Positions 9,285-21,176 are shown, numbered from the stretch's first letter. The stretch: 64,000 nt of DNA from Rhodamnia argentea (GCF_020921035.1 NC_063155.1:29071294-29135293), one strand, 5' to 3'. Notes: a model not told the origin generated them from the letters alone. Numbers and translations: made by a program.

Positions 9285-10700
9285 GAGATGAGAATTCATG
9301 CAACTTGGAAAAGTCTTCGAAGAAACGCGTCGTCCGGGTCATGTGGCAAAATTCGGGCCACTCAAGACAAGCAGAGAACCATCCATTCAGTTTTCTCATT
9401 TTTTAGCAGAAGTCTAGCACGGCAAGCGGAAATTCAATAGTTTAATGTGATGGAAAGTGCAACGACCCGAGCCGACGAAAGCGGAGAGTGATCGACGGGG
9501 CAAGAAGCTAGGCTCAGATAAGAAGCGGCTTCTGGAAAGTTTCTAAAATGGCAAGGTGGCAAGGATGAACCGAATTATGTACTAAATAGGGAGAGAGTGA
9601 TTTTGAAATATATATGTGAAAATTGAAATTAGCTCACACACGCATTACGTAATAGCAATGCTCGACTTTGAAGCTCCAAAGTTAAACTTGCTTAGGCGGG
9701 AGCACTCCTAGGTGGGTGACCTCCTGGAAAGATGCTCATATGTACACCAAAGGACAAAAAGGTAAAGTTTAATATGAAACGGGCCAAAGCGGACAATACC
9801 TCAGTGAATTAATCCAGGGTATCACAGAAAACTGCTCGGCCTACATGTGTTTCTGTGCTTTGGATGGAAGTAATTGGAAGGAAAGAAGAAGAGGAAGCAG
9901 TCGAGACAAAGATCTGTCATGTGCTTCTGTTTGGCAGTCTCATAAATGGAGGGAGATGCCAATTAGCGACGTGTGATGAAAATTTAACTTGGTTCCTTCC
10001 CCTTTCCCCCTTTAGACAGTAGTCGTTTCAAGAGGATTTTCATGTGGGGCTGAATGGAATGACGATGAGAAAGGGGTAGCGGTCCCGGAATGAGGAATTC
10101 TCAACCTGGTGCAAAACAAACGCCTAGCTATCATGTGGAAGTTGGGACCATGAGAACTTACGATGTGTGGCTAGGAAAAGACTCTCGGATCCAAATATCA
10201 TTGCGTTGATCCAGGAACTGTGGAGCATCTTAATAGCGGAATGTGTCTGGCAAATGCATTCGATAGCTCCTTCGGCTTACTGAACGATTGGAGACACCTA
10301 CTGAAGCGGTCTTGCCTATGACGATTGCAGTTTGCAAATTCATTCATTTATCACCATCCAAGGACAACTGTGCCTAGAACTCCGTTCATTCAACCTCTCT
10401 AAAGCTTACCAAGTGCTTTGTCTTCAATCAAAAAAAGGTTGTTGAGAATGTCCGCTAGTTGCAAAAGAGAATTATACTCACTGATCTGCATTCTCACTCA
10501 CATGAAGTCACATGCAGATGGAGAGACTAGAAGGAAGCATGTGCACTAATTTGCATTTTGTATTAGTGAGAACATGCATTGGGAGAATCATTCTGAAGCA
10601 ATTGACTACCTAGGATAAACTCTATGCAGTCCATGTTACCTGCTAAATTTTCACGTTCCTACTACAGAAGAATCATACGAATCACTGACTTCGGACGAGA
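9285..10700. repeat. Segmental duplication, copy B (non-coding)
   Basis: Ordered match to 2400-3480 (see shared blocks there). Copy B is longer because it carries the 5S-bearing LTR-like insert at 9458-9826 and small indels. It lies upstream of the complete lectin kinase, mirroring copy A upstream of the partial one. No conserved reading frame was seen. Confidence 0.8.
9458..9826 (+). mobile_element. Cassandra-like TRIM solo LTR carrying 5S rRNA sequence
   Basis: This 369-bp block is absent from the homologous position in copy A (between GATGGAAA and GAAAACT near 2581-2609), so it is an insertion. It begins TGCAACGACCCGAG and ends GGGTATCACA, the TG...CA form of an LTR. It is flanked by GAAAG and GAAAA, a near-perfect 5-bp target duplication. 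Positions 9676-9740 read like the internal promoter half of plant 5S rRNA: AAGTTAAACTTGCTTAGGCG, then GGTGGGTGACCTCCTGG. Cassandra elements are known for 5S sequence in their LTRs. No primer-binding site, polypurine tract or second LTR is seen, so this is a solo LTR left by recombination. Confidence 0.85.
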
Positions 10701-10771
10701 AAGAATGTAAGAAATGGCAGTGCGGTCTACCGTTACAATTTTCCTTACTACTACAGAAAAATGCTGAGAGT

Positions 10772-11080
10772 TTATTTGTGACTTCCATTCTTCTTCTTTC
10801 TATGCTGAGGTTTGTTGTTCTGGCTCGGGTTCGATTTGCTGGGCGGCGCTGTCCTCAGATTAGCCTTCACCGATTTCTGAGGATCTCTTCCCCCGTTACC
10901 CATCTTGCTTAAACTCATGTGCATTATCGTGGACCGCAGCAGCATCCTCCTCGGCCCTTTTGTGTGTGATATTGGCCAAACTTCAGCCTCTTGATGAAGC
11001 ATTATTACCAGAGAACACATCGCGCAAAGCGCAAGAATCGACGAAAACACGGCAACGAAAGATCTGTGACCACTTCCCAT
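10772..11080 (-). CDS. Small secreted protein, candidate signalling-peptide precursor
   Basis: Single-exon, 102 residues. The N-terminus is a hydrophobic stretch (about 7-28, with CAMCSL) fit for a signal peptide or anchor. The middle is basic (GPRRML at 42-47) and the C-terminal third is Pro/Ser/Asn/Lys-rich with RTAPPSKSNPSQNN at 76-89 and a KKK tail. This architecture (signal, variable spacer, short Pro/Asn-rich block near a basic C-terminus) is that of plant peptide-hormone precursors. The block faintly resembles CLE (R..P.G.NP..N) and IDA (PPS..PS..N) motifs but fits neither consensus, so I do not assign a family. A good TATA box 100 bp upstream supports a real gene. No similar ORF survives in the duplicated segment near 3480. 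Confidence 0.55.
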   Translation of the reverse strand: MGSGHRSFVAVFSSILALCAMCSLVIMLHQEAEVWPISHTKGPRRMLLRSTIMHMSLSKMGNGGRDPQKSVKANLRTAPPSKSNPSQNNKPQHRKKKNGSHK

Positions 11081-11178
11081 GGCGGTGTGGTCAGAGAAAC
11101 GACTGGAGGTTCAGAAGATGAAAGCTAATTGCCGCAGAAGTTATGGTAGTATGTCTTCAAGCCTGAGAAGAAGTGTCA

Positions 11179-11190
11179 TATTATATAGAT
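11179..11190 (-). promoter_or_regulatory. TATA box of the small secreted-protein gene
   Basis: Reading the minus strand the sequence is ATCTATATAATATG, about 100 bp upstream of the ATG at 11080. That would put the start site near 11150 and give a leader of about 70 nt. Confidence 0.5.
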
Positions 11191-12624
11191 AATCCCTTCT
11201 CCTTTTTGAATTTTCATTGCATTGAAAAAAACAAGAATGAGGATGACGAGGAACAGAATATAAGCAAATGGACTCAAGAAACCACATGAAATCAGGAATC
11301 AAATGCATATCAATATCTGTGACCGAAGGAAATTGAGCATTCGGCTTTACAAGCCTAATATCAAGGGTTATAATATTCAGACAATCATGTGACTTCTCAT
11401 TTGACCAGTATAATTCCCATCCTTTGATTGCAACATTTCTCTGACATATCTGGCCAATTCAAATGGTTGAGCAACTTTTCTCATGTGACTGATCACATGA
11501 TGAGGCCAAGCCAGTAGCTTTATTTCCTATCCTCTCTGTATTGAGTTCTCCAAGTCAAGATGGCAGCTAAATCTAGCTGGTTGAGCCTGCTTCTCAACTT
11601 AAAGGCCAGAAATCTAGCCCCCCTCCTTTGACTATTTTCACACTTTTGTCCAAGTCTAGTCAATTTGCCTCACATTTCTTTTGCTTCTTCTCTGTAGGTA
11701 TCCCTCTTCATGCAAGTTTCCCCTGAATGATCAATCTTCTTTATCCTTTACCCTTAGCTGGCCGGTCAGCCATTACCGTGTTTCTTTCTACTCGTTTATG
11801 CGCTTTAAACCTGCTCATTACCTTGCATTCAGACATGGGTTTCAGTTGTCCAACATCCAAAAAGAAGATATTCTAGCAGCCCCACCACCATAGTTACTTT
11901 GTTGAGGGAATAATATTGTACAATCACCACATTTGTACTGATGTTTCCAAGTATTTGCATCCCTAATGTGCTCACTTAAGTTTGATAGCATTCAGAAGTT
12001 CCTCGTGTTCATTTTTAACAAGGATGTAAAGAATGACTCTATAAACCAGTCAGCCTCCCGGAGCAGGATTTAACAGGCACTGTGATTTATTCTGTGGCTG
12101 CTGGGAAATATTCAATCTACATGACAGGAACAGATAAAAGTTTCTTACCGCCGGATACTTTTGAGGGATATTGGCACAAATTAGGACTCTGTACATATTT
12201 TTGCTAACCCAAGATGTAAGAAAAAATTGTCGGCCCTTTGTCTAGGATCATATGCTAGCCACTTCATATATAGATAAAATGCAATTTGCTAATAGCTGAG
12301 TTATTCTCATAAGAACAATGATGCAGAGAATGCAGTGTCGATACAGATAATTGCTGCTGAAATTCTTGTTAGAGAGCCAATCAGTTTCCATACTAATTAG
12401 ACAAACCAAAAGACCTCAGGCACAACAAATCAGTGCAACAAAGGTACCTGCAATATAAATATATCTGCCAGACAAAAACAGCACCTATTTTGTGACGAAT
12501 CAAAAGAATCATAGACTCGTTTTTCTTGGGAATAAATCAATGGACATTTTGTCTTCTTGGTATAAGGTTGTTAGTTTACATGAATCAAAGGCCTTAAAGC
12601 TTTTGATAGTGCTTTTATGAGCCT
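11191..12624. other. Intergenic, no gene seen
   Basis: Ordinary unique-looking sequence with no coherent exons on either strand. The right end (roughly 12300-12624) should include the 3' UTR of LIP2, and the left end the upstream region of the small secreted-protein gene. Confidence 0.5.
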
Positions 12625-13335
12625 TCATCTAGTATCCCCATCATCACCACATAATAAAGACTCTTTGTCCTTCCAAATAATGCTAGTATAGCCAAATTGT
12701 GTCGTAAAACAAGAAATTAACTGATCTTCAATCACTTCTTCCGTGGGAAGCACCATGTCAGTCTCCCTCTTCAACGAGGTGACTTCTTTATCCTCAATTC
12801 CACAAGCGACAATATGCTTAAAGTAGTTCAAATCAGGATTACTGTTGAATGCCAGCCCATGAGAGGTGATTCCATTTGATATTCGAACCCCAATGGCACC
12901 AATCTTTCTATCACCAACCCAAACCCCAGTCTCACCTGATTTTCCTGGGCAAGCCCTCACACCATATAGAGATGCTAATTCAATCATGGTCAACTCAAGT
13001 TTTTCCACATATTTTCGAGCACCAAGACCAACATCACGAAGAGAAATGATGGGGTACAAGATGGCTTGATGTGGACCATGAAATGTAATGTCTCCGCCTC
13101 TTTGAGTGTAGTAAAGTTCAGCTCCAATCTTTCCAAGGTCTGACTCAGGGACTAGCAAATTATGATCTGTCCTTCTTTTCCCAAGGGTATAAGTGGGAGG
13201 ATGTTGCAAGGATAATAATGTGTCTGGAATTTTATGACTCTTTCTAGCAGCAATTAGTCTTTCTTGGAGCTTGAGGGCATCCAAGTAGTTGACAATGCCC
13301 ATTCTACAGACCTCAATGATTCTTGCTGATTTCAT
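12625..13335 (-). CDS. LIP2: Octanoyltransferase LIP2 (lipoyl-ACP/octanoyl-ACP:protein transferase)
   Basis: A 236-residue LipB-family enzyme in a single coding exon. It moves octanoyl from acyl carrier protein to the lipoyl domains of target proteins (pyruvate and 2-oxoglutarate dehydrogenases, glycine cleavage H), the first step of lipoylation; the plant LIP2 type acts in mitochondria. Signature RGGDITFHGPHQ at 79-90, the GDRKIGAIGVRIS block with catalytic Lys144, and ITSHGLAFN followed by HIVACGI with catalytic Cys178 are all present. The ATG at 13335 (MKSARIIEV) fits the known start of plant LIP2; the in-frame ATG at 13386 adds 17 unmatched residues. The sequence just upstream reads TTTCTTTCTAGGG before the ATG, a good splice acceptor, so the leader is probably interrupted by an intron. 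As in other plant LIP2 proteins no long cleavable presequence is obvious. Confidence 0.96.
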   Translation of the reverse strand: MKSARIIEVCRMGIVNYLDALKLQERLIAARKSHKIPDTLLSLQHPPTYTLGKRRTDHNLLVPESDLGKIGAELYYTQRGGDITFHGPHQAILYPIISLRDVGLGARKYVEKLELTMIELASLYGVRACPGKSGETGVWVGDRKIGAIGVRISNGITSHGLAFNSNPDLNYFKHIVACGIEDKEVTSLKRETDMVLPTEEVIEDQLISCFTTQFGYTSIIWKDKESLLCGDDGDTR

Positions 13336-14580
13336 CCCTAGAAAGAAAAATGAAATAAGAGAACTTAGATCCTTGCATGCAATCAATAAATGGCATCAGT
13401 TCAATTACCATGCAGAACCAAATAGTCCGAACTGTCAGTTGTCCACAAACTAGAACAAAGAATGGAAAGCCCAATCATTTCAAAACCAAAATGAATGAAT
13501 AATTGAAACTCATTTCTCTTTGTCTAACAATTGCAGGAAAGGTCCAACAAGTATGTCAATTGCCTTGACGGAATATTTGCAAAACTACAGTTGTCATGCA
13601 TATCTCATGCTTTATTATTACTAGAAAGTTGAAATTGACACCAGTATATTAAGCCCTTGAAACCCCGCTAAGCATACGGCCCCATTAATTTGACCACATC
13701 ATCTTTCATTTATAAGCTGAAATTGTGACAAAGGGAGAGTTAAAGTACCTAAAGAATTTGCTAATTTTTTCTAGATGAGGGGGAAAATAAACATATAAAC
13801 CCAACCATGGCGTAAATTTGAATTTGAATTCAAAATATAGTTATCGCCATAAGGAGATTTTATTTCATCATATTGCCAACTGTCACTATCATTGTACTTG
13901 GAATTTCGAATTCACCCTCAACCAAACTCAAGGCACGGCGTTAATCTTTCACACGAAACTGTCAACTTAGATCCAGTTGAGCTGAGTATTTTGAGGTTTT
14001 CGTCAAGCTTTCAGCCAGAGTAAATCAACTTAAAAAGATCCATCTGATGTCAGAGATGAGCATGGAGCTCTCGACTCAACTGTGCCCGCTGTCCTATAAA
14101 TCCCAGCTCTACTCATAGTTATTCACAAGTCAAACCCACTGGTCATTTTGACATGTCACTTCAGCTCGCATGGTACAATCTCAATCCTTCTATCTCTGTT
14201 TTCCATGTTTTCTCTTTTGGCTAAGAATCTCGTTTCCTCGCTCGAACAGGGAATGACAGGATAAATGGGCTCTCTGAGGCATTTCATCGAACACGTTTTG
14301 TAGCCTCGACCTCTCAAATCTACCGACGTAAATACCATTAACACTTTGTGTAACCCCAAAACGAGGCAGATACTAATTTTTTCGCAATAACATACGCAGA
14401 CTCGCGCTCAGTGGAATCGGGTAGTCACATAAATCTGCTATAACTAAGAAACTTTAACTTGCGAATCAGCAGTTCCACGAGAAAGAGCGTTCGAATGAGA
14501 GAGAGAGAGAGGGAGAGGTGTTTACTTGTTGGGTATCACATCACCCAGGAGTGCAAGTTTCCCCCAGACTGACAGAGCAG
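13336..14580. other. LIP2 upstream region / leader intron
   Basis: No gene seen. It probably contains the LIP2 leader intron and first non-coding exon; on the minus strand a CT-rich leader-like tract lies at about 14495-14520. I could not place the 5' splice donor with confidence. Confidence 0.4.
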
Positions 14581-14595
14581 AACGGTGAAGCGAAA

Positions 14596-14760
14596 ATGAG
14601 AGCTCAAGAGGAGGACAAGGACGAGCCCATCTTCATGGACGTGCCCCAGTATCAGTACAATTCTTCAAGTTGACCAATGAGGTGTATCTCTTTGCGCTTA
14701 GATTGCCTGACGAGGAGATCAATTCGTTTTTGTGGATGAGGAGGGTAAATCAGTTACCAA
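14596..14760 (+). pseudogene. Short coding relic, frame-broken, family unknown
   Basis: An ATG at 14596 opens 25 codons rich in acidic residues (EEDKDEPIFMDVPQYQY) ending at a TGA. Two bases later a second frame continues with protein-like text (TNEVYLFALRLPDEEINSFL, then WMRR). Together these look like one ancestral exon disrupted by an indel. I do not recognise the family. It could also be a first exon whose true donor I missed, but the following sequence shows no convincing continuation. Confidence 0.35.
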
Positions 14761-15440
14761 GTACTGAACACAGATTGACCCCTCCAGCAAATCTAATTCT
14801 AGAGTAACCGGGTCTGGAGGGGGTTGAAACTGACATGAAAATTTTTATCTTGGACCCAACAGTACATAAGTCTTTCGAATTCGCAAGTAAAAGAGGGAAA
14901 TTAGTAACATGGACAACGAACGCACCAATTAAAATGACCGGAATTGTACACGAACTTCTATCCTCACCGTGATTCGTTTGTCGGGTGAGCTGTAGCGCGG
15001 AGGCATTTCGCTACAATCCATCTCTAGCCGAGGGACGTGTAGAATTTCGTAATCAAAAATTGGGAAACAAAGTAGAGATAAGTCATTATGCAAAATACCC
15101 TAAGGTAAATTTTTCGCTGACAGCTCTTTTTCAATTTTCAGGCCGTGAAAAAAATCGAGAGCCCAAAGTTGGATACATTTTCTTTTTCTTCCAGCAATTT
15201 TGTAGACAAGCTGTTAGTAGTTGCGGCAAAGCCTGATACAACATTAAAGAAATGAATAACAAGGAGATATCTCCAACTATATAAACCAATCCCGATCGTC
15301 AACAAACGAAAAACCAGGGAATGGCTATGGCACATACTTTTCTGCAGCTGCAAAAACAAATCTGACTCGACTGTACTTATATACAACAGGAAATACTCCG
15401 CATCTGGTACTTGAATATCTCGTGACAAGTCAGCACTGAC

Positions 15441-18400
15441 TCATGAAGAACAAGAGAGCATGCAAACGCCAGGCCGATATGCCCAAGCTGGGGGAAGGCG
15501 AGCATATTTCTCCATGCCTGGCTGCTCATCATAGGGTCTCTGCATAAGCTTAAGCAGCCTCCGGACCTCTCCGAAATCACCCAGTTCGGCGGTGTCAATT
15601 GCACTCTGGCAAAGATAGTTCCGAAGGACATACTTGGGGTTCACTGAATTCATAGCAGTCTTTCTCTCTTCATCGGACACCTCGCTATTGACCAGCTGGT
15701 AGCAGACCCATGAATGTTAATTGACCAAAACAAAGAGTTTGCTACATATATTAGTGTAACAAGATAAGACAAGCTATATGGAATGCAGATACCAAGGAGG
15801 AAAAAACGAGGTGCCTACGGAAGAAAATTATGATGCTGGAGTGGCTATTTCTCAGAATATAGTATCCAGTGGTCCCCTGTCAATGATATGCTTTATCAAT
15901 GACGATGATGTTAAATAAGAGATTTTCTACATCTATCAAACTTGGAAGGACCAATGCAAGTATACAGGCAGAACTTGCGGTTCGATAACAGATCAAGAGA
16001 GACGCAGATGCCTACATTATTCTTGAAGTTCACTTATGCCTATTCTAAGTAGTTTAGAAAGTTATGCTTTCTTGTAAGGCAGCAACTTCATTCTATTGTA
16101 CGTCCACTAATCACACATAATGAGTCTGCCAATATACTTCAGTCAAAAGCAAGATCAACACTGGTTCAGATGAAATGGCACATTTATGCAACGTCCAACA
16201 TGAGCAGATGCCAGCACCCTGGACAAGTCACCTTCACTATGTGGGAACCATGAGGGAAAAGTCATTATATCATTCTACCTCCTGTATGTATATTTTCACC
16301 CAGCTGATCCATGCCTCCTTCCGCTCCTTCCCGATATCGAGTAGAACAGCCTTCAGTGGAACCAGTAACTCATCCTCTGGAATGCTAAGATCGGCTTTGA
16401 TATTTGCAAGTGCCCGAAAGAAATTTGTGTAGTCCACTTTATCAACGGCCATATTATTAAGAAGTTTGCCAATTAACTGTTTATTGTACTTGGGAAGGCC
16501 AAGTTTTCTGGTCATTATGCCTTGATATTCATCCATAAATTTGGTCCCATATCTGCAGTACGACAAATAGTCTAGAATGAACAGCAAGTTGATAGTATTT
16601 TATCCTTCAGAGAAAGAAAAGCGAAGACAAGGTAATACCTTTCCATGGCATAGTTTGCCTCCTTGTCATTAATCAGTTCAGCAGATGAGAGAGTTGAGAC
16701 AAACTGCGCGATATTCCATAAACCAATATCAGGCTGATTCGCGAAACAGTATCTTCGCCCTGGAAGATCTGTGGTATTGGGTGTGTAACTTGGATCGAAT
16801 GCATCCAGAAATCCAAAGGGACCATAATCAATGGTGAGCCCCAAAATGCTCATGTTGTCTGTGTTCAGTACACCATGAGTGAAACCAACACCCTGCCATC
16901 TCGCGATCAAGGAAGCAGTACGTTCAGCGATGTCCACTGCCCAAGCTGACATCATCGGCAATTCAGATCAAAAGAGATATTAGCCAGAAATTCTGCTAAC
17001 CTTTTGTCTAGAAATCAGTAAGGCGTGTGAAGAAGCATTAAGGCTCTACAACTCCAAAATAAACAAAGGATTGTAATCCCAATCTCGTGAATCCTGTGAG
17101 ACAAAAAATTCGTTGTATTTCCTCTGACATCAACTAAGTTTTAAAGAAGAATCAGAGTCCTATGCAAATTAAAAGCTGCTGTTCAAGGGCCAACTACTTA
17201 TCATATTTAGCAAACCAACACCCTCATTTCATCAGTAGCAAGAGACGCATTTTGCTCCACATAATGAGATGATCAAGGATCAAGGCAGTAAATAGAAATT
17301 CAGAAACTAATTGATCCATATTGATTGGGAATTGCAGATAGATAGGCAGAAACTACAATATAAATCAAAAAAGACCAAAGGACTTGCTAGCTTATACAGG
17401 AAATACATCATTTGTACTCCATAAATCAGTTAAGTACTCAGGAGACCTTCATCACTTAAAAAAAGAAAAGAAACATATGTTACTCATCATGCATAGCACA
17501 ATATGAACAACAGTTATGATATAGCAACTGAAATGAGTTCTCCAAAATAAACTACCTGCATATTTGTTTGAGGTCAGATCCACAACTGTCTGATCATCAT
17601 TGCCTGTGCTGAAAGACAAGCTTTCACTTCTACTCATGTTTTCTATATGTGGGAAGTGATGTCTTATAGCATAGTCAGCCAAAGCGCGAACAATGCCAAG
17701 GTCCTCTTTTCCTCTCGAAGCATGTATTTGATAAGAACCAAAGCGCAAAAAGGATTGAGCGACTCTGCAAACAATTGCACCAGGTTCGTCCTTCGGATTT
17801 CCACTGGTGTGAGAATCGAGAAAGTTAAAATCCTGTCTCACTGAATTCCAGAAAAACCAACACGTTCATCTAAACTGCATTACTCCATATTCATACAATA
17901 TTCTATATAAAACACTTTACCAATTTCACACTCCGACTCTATCTCAGAGGGAATAAGATCAGGCATTAGATTGGATGATTACACTAGCAGAATTGACGAT
18001 GAACAAAATTTTTAAACATTTCTCACGTGCAAGTTCAAGACACACATGATCAAGTGCACAGAGGCACTCGATCAGATGAATAAACTGTCAGCTCATTTGT
18101 CACCCTCAGTCCACAGCATCCAAATTCATTCAGATGTACTGAGGCATCACCATAGCAATGAACACTGCTTCCTGTTTTCACTATCGAATGGCATATGTGG
18201 AAAAACATGCGCATGATGGAAGTTCAAGATGAACGTACTCATAAAACATGTCTCGAGTAACTAATTTCCCAGTTGTCACAAGACAGAGTGCACGGGTCGT
18301 GGGAATTCCCAGACTGTGCATTGCTTCACTGCAAAGGAACTCTCTGATGCTGCTACGCAAAACTGCGAGTCCATCAGCAAACCGACTGTAAGGGGTCCTG

Positions 18401-19235
18401 CCAGAACCTTTCAGCTGCAGCTCCCACCTTTGTGATCTTGAATTAACAATCTCCCCGAGAGTTATTGCCCTACCATCACCCAACTGACCTGCCCACATGC
18501 CAAATTGATGGCCTCCATAACACTGAGCATAAGGTAAACTGCAGCAAAAAAAGATTAGATTGGCTGAATGAGCAGAATATAATTAACAAATGACGTAACT
18601 GAAGTCGGGATAAGTGATCTATAATTCCCAACAGCACTTACGCTCCCACCAAAAGGGCTGCACCAGAGAACAGAAGTGGAAAGTCTGGTCTTTGAAATCT
18701 GAAACCACAAATAACTCAATTAACCCAATGAAAAGAGAGACTCGATCTGAAGCAAGAAGCACTTCCAACAAGAATGAAAAAAGGAGTAAAAATGAAGACA
18801 AAGCTGAAATCTAGCTCTCAACAGAGTAACAGCAAATTGATCCTCTTGAAAAACAAAAGTATGCTGCTCGAAACACGTCGGGTGATGAAGAGACAGCACC
18901 GATCAGAGACATTATCAGAATTGTTAAACTACTGTTCTCAATTCTAGAGAAAATTCTCTTCACAGGCACAGAAATTTCTTGATCTTGTTTTATCCATCAC
19001 ACAAGTTCAGATGTGACCAACAAAAAAGTGCGAGAGGGGCAAAAACTCACTCCTCAGGATCCAAATCAAGCGCTTCAGCAACCAAGTCTGACCATGCTAC
19101 AAGTTGAGGATTTTCTACTTCAGCCGAAGGAGATACTTTTGTATAGCAAGCATGCATTACCTGCATTTACAATGAAAAAGAGGCAATGCTGAAGGGCCAG
19201 CAATAGAGCGATTTTGGTTGAATTAGCAAATAGAG

Positions 19236-19295
<60 letters not shown>

Positions 19296-21176
19296 CACCC
19301 ACCCCTCTCTCTGGTAAAAATGAAAGTTAACTGTTGAATGTCTAAGAGTTGGATTTTAATTTGTGGCCACTTTAAGTGCGGGAAATGAAAATCTCATTTG
19401 ATAATAGCAGAATATTGAGTATTGAATGATATTATTTTCTAGATAAATGTGGAATTGTGAAACATTATTAAACCGTTAGCAATGTAATAGGCGAGATTTT
19501 ATTTCCTATTCCGATGCCTTTCCTATTGAATGATTTAACTAACCCCTCACCTCCTTCCTTAGCAACTTAAGTGGTTTTCTAATTTAATTCCATCTTTTAA
19601 GTCAAAAAACTATTTATGGTTATTAAACAGGCTACTTTTTATTAATTCCTGAAGATATTAAATTTTAACACGTATTGAAATTATCGAACAAGCTCTTAGT
19701 ACTAAAACAAGTTCACATTCGCAAAAAAACTGCCTTTGCAACGGAAAACAAAGATTTACTGCTTGTTTGGGGCAGCTTTTTAATACAGCATGCTTGTTTT
19801 AGGTGGATGTCATGAAGCAACAAATAGCTTAAAGCCAATCTCAGAAAATTAGATTCCTATGTTCTGTTCCATTATCTATCAGAAAGAATGCTAGACTGAT
19901 CAGCTGCCAGCTGAACTGAACTGCATTTACTCAAGAATGGTGATAAGCCAAACAATGATCCTAATACATGAAAAAATAATGTTTATTTAGCTGGGCAATC
20001 AATGTAAAAGCTAGAGTGCATGGTGTAAGTTGAAGAGAAATTATATAATTTTTTTGCAGTAATTTACCTCCAGCCATTTCTTGAACCTACCCTCCTATGG
20101 CGAGGCTGCTGCCATATTTCTCTGCTCTCTCCAGTTCCTAGTGTGATTATACACTCACAAGACTAAGCCGACCATATTTATTCACTGCTAATCATGCAGC
20201 GAGAAATTGAATAAATATGTTTAAACCCCCATGCATCCAGTAGCTGAGTCCGGACTTATAGCAACTTAATTCGACACACTTTGATCTACTACTCCATCAA
20301 AATCTCAAGTTTTGACATAACAAAAATTCCCATCTCACATGGTGTATTCAACGTAGCAGTAGATCATACCATGTGCTTCTGAGATACAATGAATTCACAA
20401 AATCAAGCCCGCGCACAAAAAAAGACACTTGAGTAGCGTTTCAGCCTCAAAAGTACTCATTACTATCGTGGCAAGGGATGTTGCTTACAAAAGCAAACAC
20501 TTCCCACACGCTATCATCACCTTATATCCTCCTTACATTTCCCCGCTTCTTGTTCTATATCTGCCTCCAAGACACAAACTCCACATAAACGCTAGTCGGC
20601 TATTCAAATGGACATTCTGACGCTGCGAATATGACAAACCGAAGAATACTACCTAGCTCGCTACGCCTCACCGTTTTCATGGAAGCCCAGTTCAAACTCC
20701 CTTTATCACTATCCGTCAATCTGTAAACACCAGACTTCCAAGTGCGTAACCAAAATCAAACACTGAAAGCAGGACGCGAAGACCCAAACCTCTCGCGGAA
20801 ACGCGTCGGTCCTCGTATCCCCAGGCAACTCCCTGACGAAGGAGTGGTCCCAAGTCAGATCCTCGAGCTTCAGCCCCCTCTTCCTATCCTTATCCTCCAA
20901 GCTCTGATCCCGCAAATCGCGCGTCACGGACTCGACGGCGGCGGCTGAGGAGGCGGAGGGGGCGGGGGAAGCCGCCTCAGCTTCCGGCGAGGGGGGCTCC
21001 ATGGAAACGCCGCCCGGCCTAGCGTCGCATGCGACGGAGAACCACCTGGGAGGAGGACCGAACGGGGAGCGGAGGCGGCGGGATTTGGAGGCGAGAGAAG
21101 AGAGCGAGAGCGGGCGGAGAGGGGAAGAGAGCGAGAGGGGCGACTTGAGAGAGAGAAGATGGAAGTGTGACAGCAT
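15441..21176 (-). CDS. SELO: SELO / YdiU-family protein adenylyltransferase (AMPylase)
   Basis: Eight coding exons read right to left: 21176-20790, 19160-19051, 18698-18642, 18538-18239, 17803-17556, 16945-16639, 16552-16279, 15695-15441. All junctions keep phase and give 645 residues. The fold is an inverted-ATP pseudokinase that transfers AMP to Ser/Thr/Tyr of target proteins, mainly in mitochondria, with a redox role. Visible motifs: [19 protein letters not shown] near the end of exon 1, [31 protein letters not shown] and [13 protein letters not shown], with metal/catalytic Asp397, Asn398 and Asp407. The N-terminal ~85 residues are Ser/Pro/Arg-rich and look like an organelle transit peptide, which favours the first ATG over the internal one at residue 59 ([10 protein letters not shown]). 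The C-terminus ends CMLSCSS, with Cys643 where animal SELO has selenocysteine, as expected in a plant. EML3 lies head-to-head 3.2 kb away. Confidence 0.96.
19241..19292. repeat. (CT)26 microsatellite in SELO intron 1
   Basis: An unbroken CT run of 52 bases inside the first intron of SELO. It is probably length-polymorphic. Confidence 0.97.

Noticed and set aside
9676..9740. A genuine 5S rRNA gene
   Set aside because: Only the internal promoter half is similar, with several substitutions, no full ~120-nt gene, and it sits inside an LTR-like insertion.
11681..11893. 70-codon ORF upstream of LIP2's 3' end
   Set aside because: No homology, no splice or promoter context, composition like surrounding intergenic DNA.
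13336..13386. Upstream ATG extending LIP2 by 17 residues
   Set aside because: The added residues do not resemble LIP2 and run across a splice-acceptor sequence.
19120..19302. 60-codon ORF with RERERER repeats
   Set aside because: Translation of the CT microsatellite in SELO intron 1.
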